DNA of 18,656 nt from Chloroflexota bacterium (lineage in GTDB: Bacteria; Chloroflexota; Anaerolineae; B4-G1): positions 1 through 18,656 of the forward strand of contig DSAR01000020.1 in NCBI GenBank assembly GCA_011046405.1, written 5' to 3'. Below, piece after piece: positions 17,222-18,656 of the stretch. Each line of letters starts with the position of its first letter. Positions within the stretch are counted from its first letter, which is position 1. A program made the position numbers and the translations under genes. The notes beneath the pieces were generated by a model. The model was not told the origin of the DNA, made no database searches, and worked only from the letters and a program-made list of their open reading frames with translations.

Positions 17222-17959
17222 TCATGTGCGCTGCGAACAGGCAGATTGCTTCGTCAAACGGCCCGGCGCCAAACGCAACACGGTCGCCATCGCCTTGAGC
17301 ACCTCGCCTTTGGAGATTTTGGAGGCGCCCAATCGCCGGTTGGCAAAGATGATGGGCGTCTCGCCCACCCGCCAACCGCGCCGCTGAACCCGGTAGAGCA
17401 TCTCGATCAGGAAGGAGTATCCACTGGCCTTGATTTCGTCCAGCCCGACCTCCGCCAACACCGCCGAACGGTAACAGCGAAAGCCGGCGCTCGTATCGTG
17501 CGCCTTCAACCCCAGCATCACGCGGGCGAAAGCGTTGGCCCCCCAACTCAGCATTTTCCGGCTAAGCGTGCAGCCGCTGGTCCCGCCGCCGGGCACGTAA
17601 CGCGAACCGATCACCAAATCGTAACCCTGCTCGATCTTGGCGACCATGTCCGGAACGTAGCGCGGATCGTGGGAGAAATCGGCGTCCATCGTGCAGATCA
17701 AATCCTGCTCATCCGCCAGCGCCTTCCTGAAACCGGCGATGTACGCCGTCCCCAACCCCAATTTGCCAGGCCGGTGAATCACGCTCACCCGGCCCGTACG
17801 CTCCACCACCAGGCGATCCACGATCTCGCCGGTCCCATCGGGCGAATTGTCGTCCACCACGATGACGTGAATTCCTAGCGGCAAATCGAGTAATTGGGCT
17901 ATCAACGTCTCGATGTTCTCTTTCTCGTTGTACGTCGGTATGATCACGGCTACCCGCAA
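17222..17959 (-). CDS. Polyprenyl-phosphate mannose/glucose synthase, Dpm1-type GT2
   Basis: 245 residues from the TTG at 17959, a normal length for bacterial Dpm1-like enzymes without membrane helices. The GT-A fold motifs are VAVIIPTYNEKENI (3-16), VIVVDDNSPDGTG (32-44), the DxD motif in CTMDADFSHDP (89-99), VIGSRYVPGG (116-125), DTSAGFRCYR (155-164) and GYSFLIEMLYR (180-190). The family transfers a sugar from GDP-mannose or UDP-glucose to polyprenyl phosphate on the inner face of the membrane. That product is the donor for GT-C enzymes, several of which are encoded downstream. A longer frame begins at TTG 17971, but GGAGGG (17969-17964) sits exactly before TTG 17959, which also gives the usual MRVAVIIPTYNE start. 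A good promoter lies just upstream. The sugar cannot be read from sequence. Confidence 0.92.
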   Translation of the reverse strand: MRVAVIIPTYNEKENIETLIAQLLDLPLGIHVIVVDDNSPDGTGEIVDRLVVERTGRVSVIHRPGKLGLGTAYIAGFRKALADEQDLICTMDADFSHDPRYVPDMVAKIEQGYDLVIGSRYVPGGGTSGCTLSRKMLSWGANAFARVMLGLKAHDTSAGFRCYRSAVLAEVGLDEIKASGYSFLIEMLYRVQRRGWRVGETPIIFANRRLGASKISKGEVLKAMATVLRLAPGRLTKQSACSQRT

Positions 17960-17980
17960 AGTTCCCTCCAAAGTAAATAC

Positions 17981-18009
17981 ATTATAAGAGATGACTACTC
18001 GAAGTTCAA
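17981..18009 (-). promoter_or_regulatory. Sigma-70-type promoter for the Dpm1-like gene
   Basis: On the minus strand TTGAAC (18009-18004) and a perfect TATAAT (17986-17981) are separated by exactly 17 nt. The expected transcript would begin near 17974 and leave a leader of about 15 nt before TTG 17959, enough for the GGAGGG site. The 120-bp gap after the YfhO-like gene therefore starts a new transcript. Confidence 0.6.
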
Positions 18010-18092
18010 TAGGAGTTTCGAACTATTCCATCCATAGGCGAAGTGATCATCGTATCCGTCTCTAGCGAGGCGAACATCGGCGGGGTAACGTC

Positions 18093-18656
18093 TCATACTC
18101 GCTTCCCCCTTCGCCATAAGCACGTCGAAACGATCCCACCCAAAAAAAGAAGCAGCGTCACCAAACTGATCGCGCCGCCCGCGAGCACCGAGGCCGGGCG
18201 ATAGACCATCTCCACCGTGTGCTGCCCCGCCTCCAGCCAGACGGCGCGGAAGGCGTGATTGGCCCGCAGTATCTCGAGCGGCACGCCATCGACTCGCGCC
18301 CGCCAACCGGGATACCAGGTATCGGCCAACACGAGATAACCCGCGGACACCAAATCGGCGTGTATTGTAACGCGGTTGGGCGCATCCCGCAAGACAAGTG
18401 TCGCATCTCCACCCCCGGCCGAGTCATCGGGCACACGGTGATCGACCACCATCTCCACCAGCACTTCGGTCGCCGGGTCGAAATCGGGATCAGATAACAT
18501 CGCCAGCATCTCGCCCGGCGGGACCTGACGGGCGGTGTGAAGCACCCACGCCCGCCCCGACCGGTCCGCCAGCCGGTAAAGCCGCACGTCCCCCGCCAGG
18601 CGCTCGACCAACTCGCCCCCGGGCCATACCTCGTCGCTGATCACGTGCTCCCCACC
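18093..18656 (-). CDS. YfhO-like membrane protein, C-terminal part only
   Basis: The frame is open to the right edge and ends at TGA 18093; 187 residues are visible. The soluble part contains VLADTWYPGWRARVDG, then ILRANHAFRAVWLEAGQHTV and EMVYRP, the typical outer C-terminal domain of YfhO-family proteins. One last membrane helix (VLAGGAISLVTLLLFLGGIV) and a basic tail RRGKRV follow. YfhO proteins are GT-C-superfamily membrane proteins; in Firmicutes YfhO relatives are linked to glycosylation of lipoteichoic acid. Here a surface-glycan role fits the neighbours, but the catalytic N-terminal region lies outside the window. A GTG at 18644 is in frame but internal to the gene. The Dpm1-like gene follows after about 130 nt with its own promoter. 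Confidence 0.85.
   Translation of the reverse strand, partial: GGEHVISDEVWPGGELVERLAGDVRLYRLADRSGRAWVLHTARQVPPGEMLAMLSDPDFDPATEVLVEMVVDHRVPDDSAGGGDATLVLRDAPNRVTIHADLVSAGYLVLADTWYPGWRARVDGVPLEILRANHAFRAVWLEAGQHTVEMVYRPASVLAGGAISLVTLLLFLGGIVSTCLWRRGKRV

Noticed and set aside
17995..18096. 33-codon minus-strand frame starting at the ATGA overlap with the YfhO-like stop
   Set aside because: No Shine-Dalgarno site and no recognisable product, and it runs through the -35 box of the next promoter. A coupled small protein cannot be excluded but is not supported.

Overview
All credible genes in this window lie on the minus strand, so transcription runs from the right edge to the left. The likely host is a member of the Chloroflexota, perhaps Anaerolineae or a relative. 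Three things suggest this: giant secreted proteins built from DUF11 repeats, one of which ends in the C-terminal tail FLPLILRNSR often seen on secreted proteins of that phylum; several divergent GT-C-like membrane proteins; and mostly GC-rich coding sequence with Shine-Dalgarno sites. This assignment is an inference; there is no rRNA or marker gene here.

Layout in the order of transcription: a partial YfhO-like membrane protein (right edge to 18093); a polyprenyl-phosphate mannose/glucose synthase of the Dpm1 type with its own promoter (17959-17222); a membrane-anchored sulfatase/alkaline-phosphatase-fold protein (17164-15593); an 80-residue membrane miniprotein of the AYLDPGTGSY type (15496-15254), overlapping a SAM methyltransferase with a kinase-like N-terminal half (15264-13846), followed 9 nt later by an AT-rich polytopic membrane protein (13836-12205); three more polytopic GT-C-type proteins (12038-10479, 10478-8847, 8726-7176); and finally two tandem paralogous genes for giant secreted DUF11-repeat proteins (7153-2775, broken, and 2698 to beyond the left edge).

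The gene content reads as a cell-surface glycan or glycoprotein locus. Dpm1-type enzymes load a sugar onto a polyprenyl phosphate; GT-C enzymes use such lipid-linked sugars on the outer face of the membrane; the methyltransferase and the phosphatase-fold protein could cap or decorate the product; and the Thr/Ser-rich DUF11 proteins are plausible acceptors or partners. The last link is inference from position only.

The most notable sequence-level event is in the second DUF11 gene. Next to its intact paralogue it has a net loss of 70 nt near 4764-4816, which shifts the frame and splits the gene into an 817-residue N-terminal part and a C-terminal part of about 680 residues. Other points are a strong AT-rich composition in two of the membrane-protein genes, a perfect 15-bp inverted repeat between the DUF11 genes, and a CACGAAGAA-type tandem repeat. 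No tRNA, rRNA, CRISPR array, transposase or integrase was seen. No gene-free stretch exceeds 300 bases.
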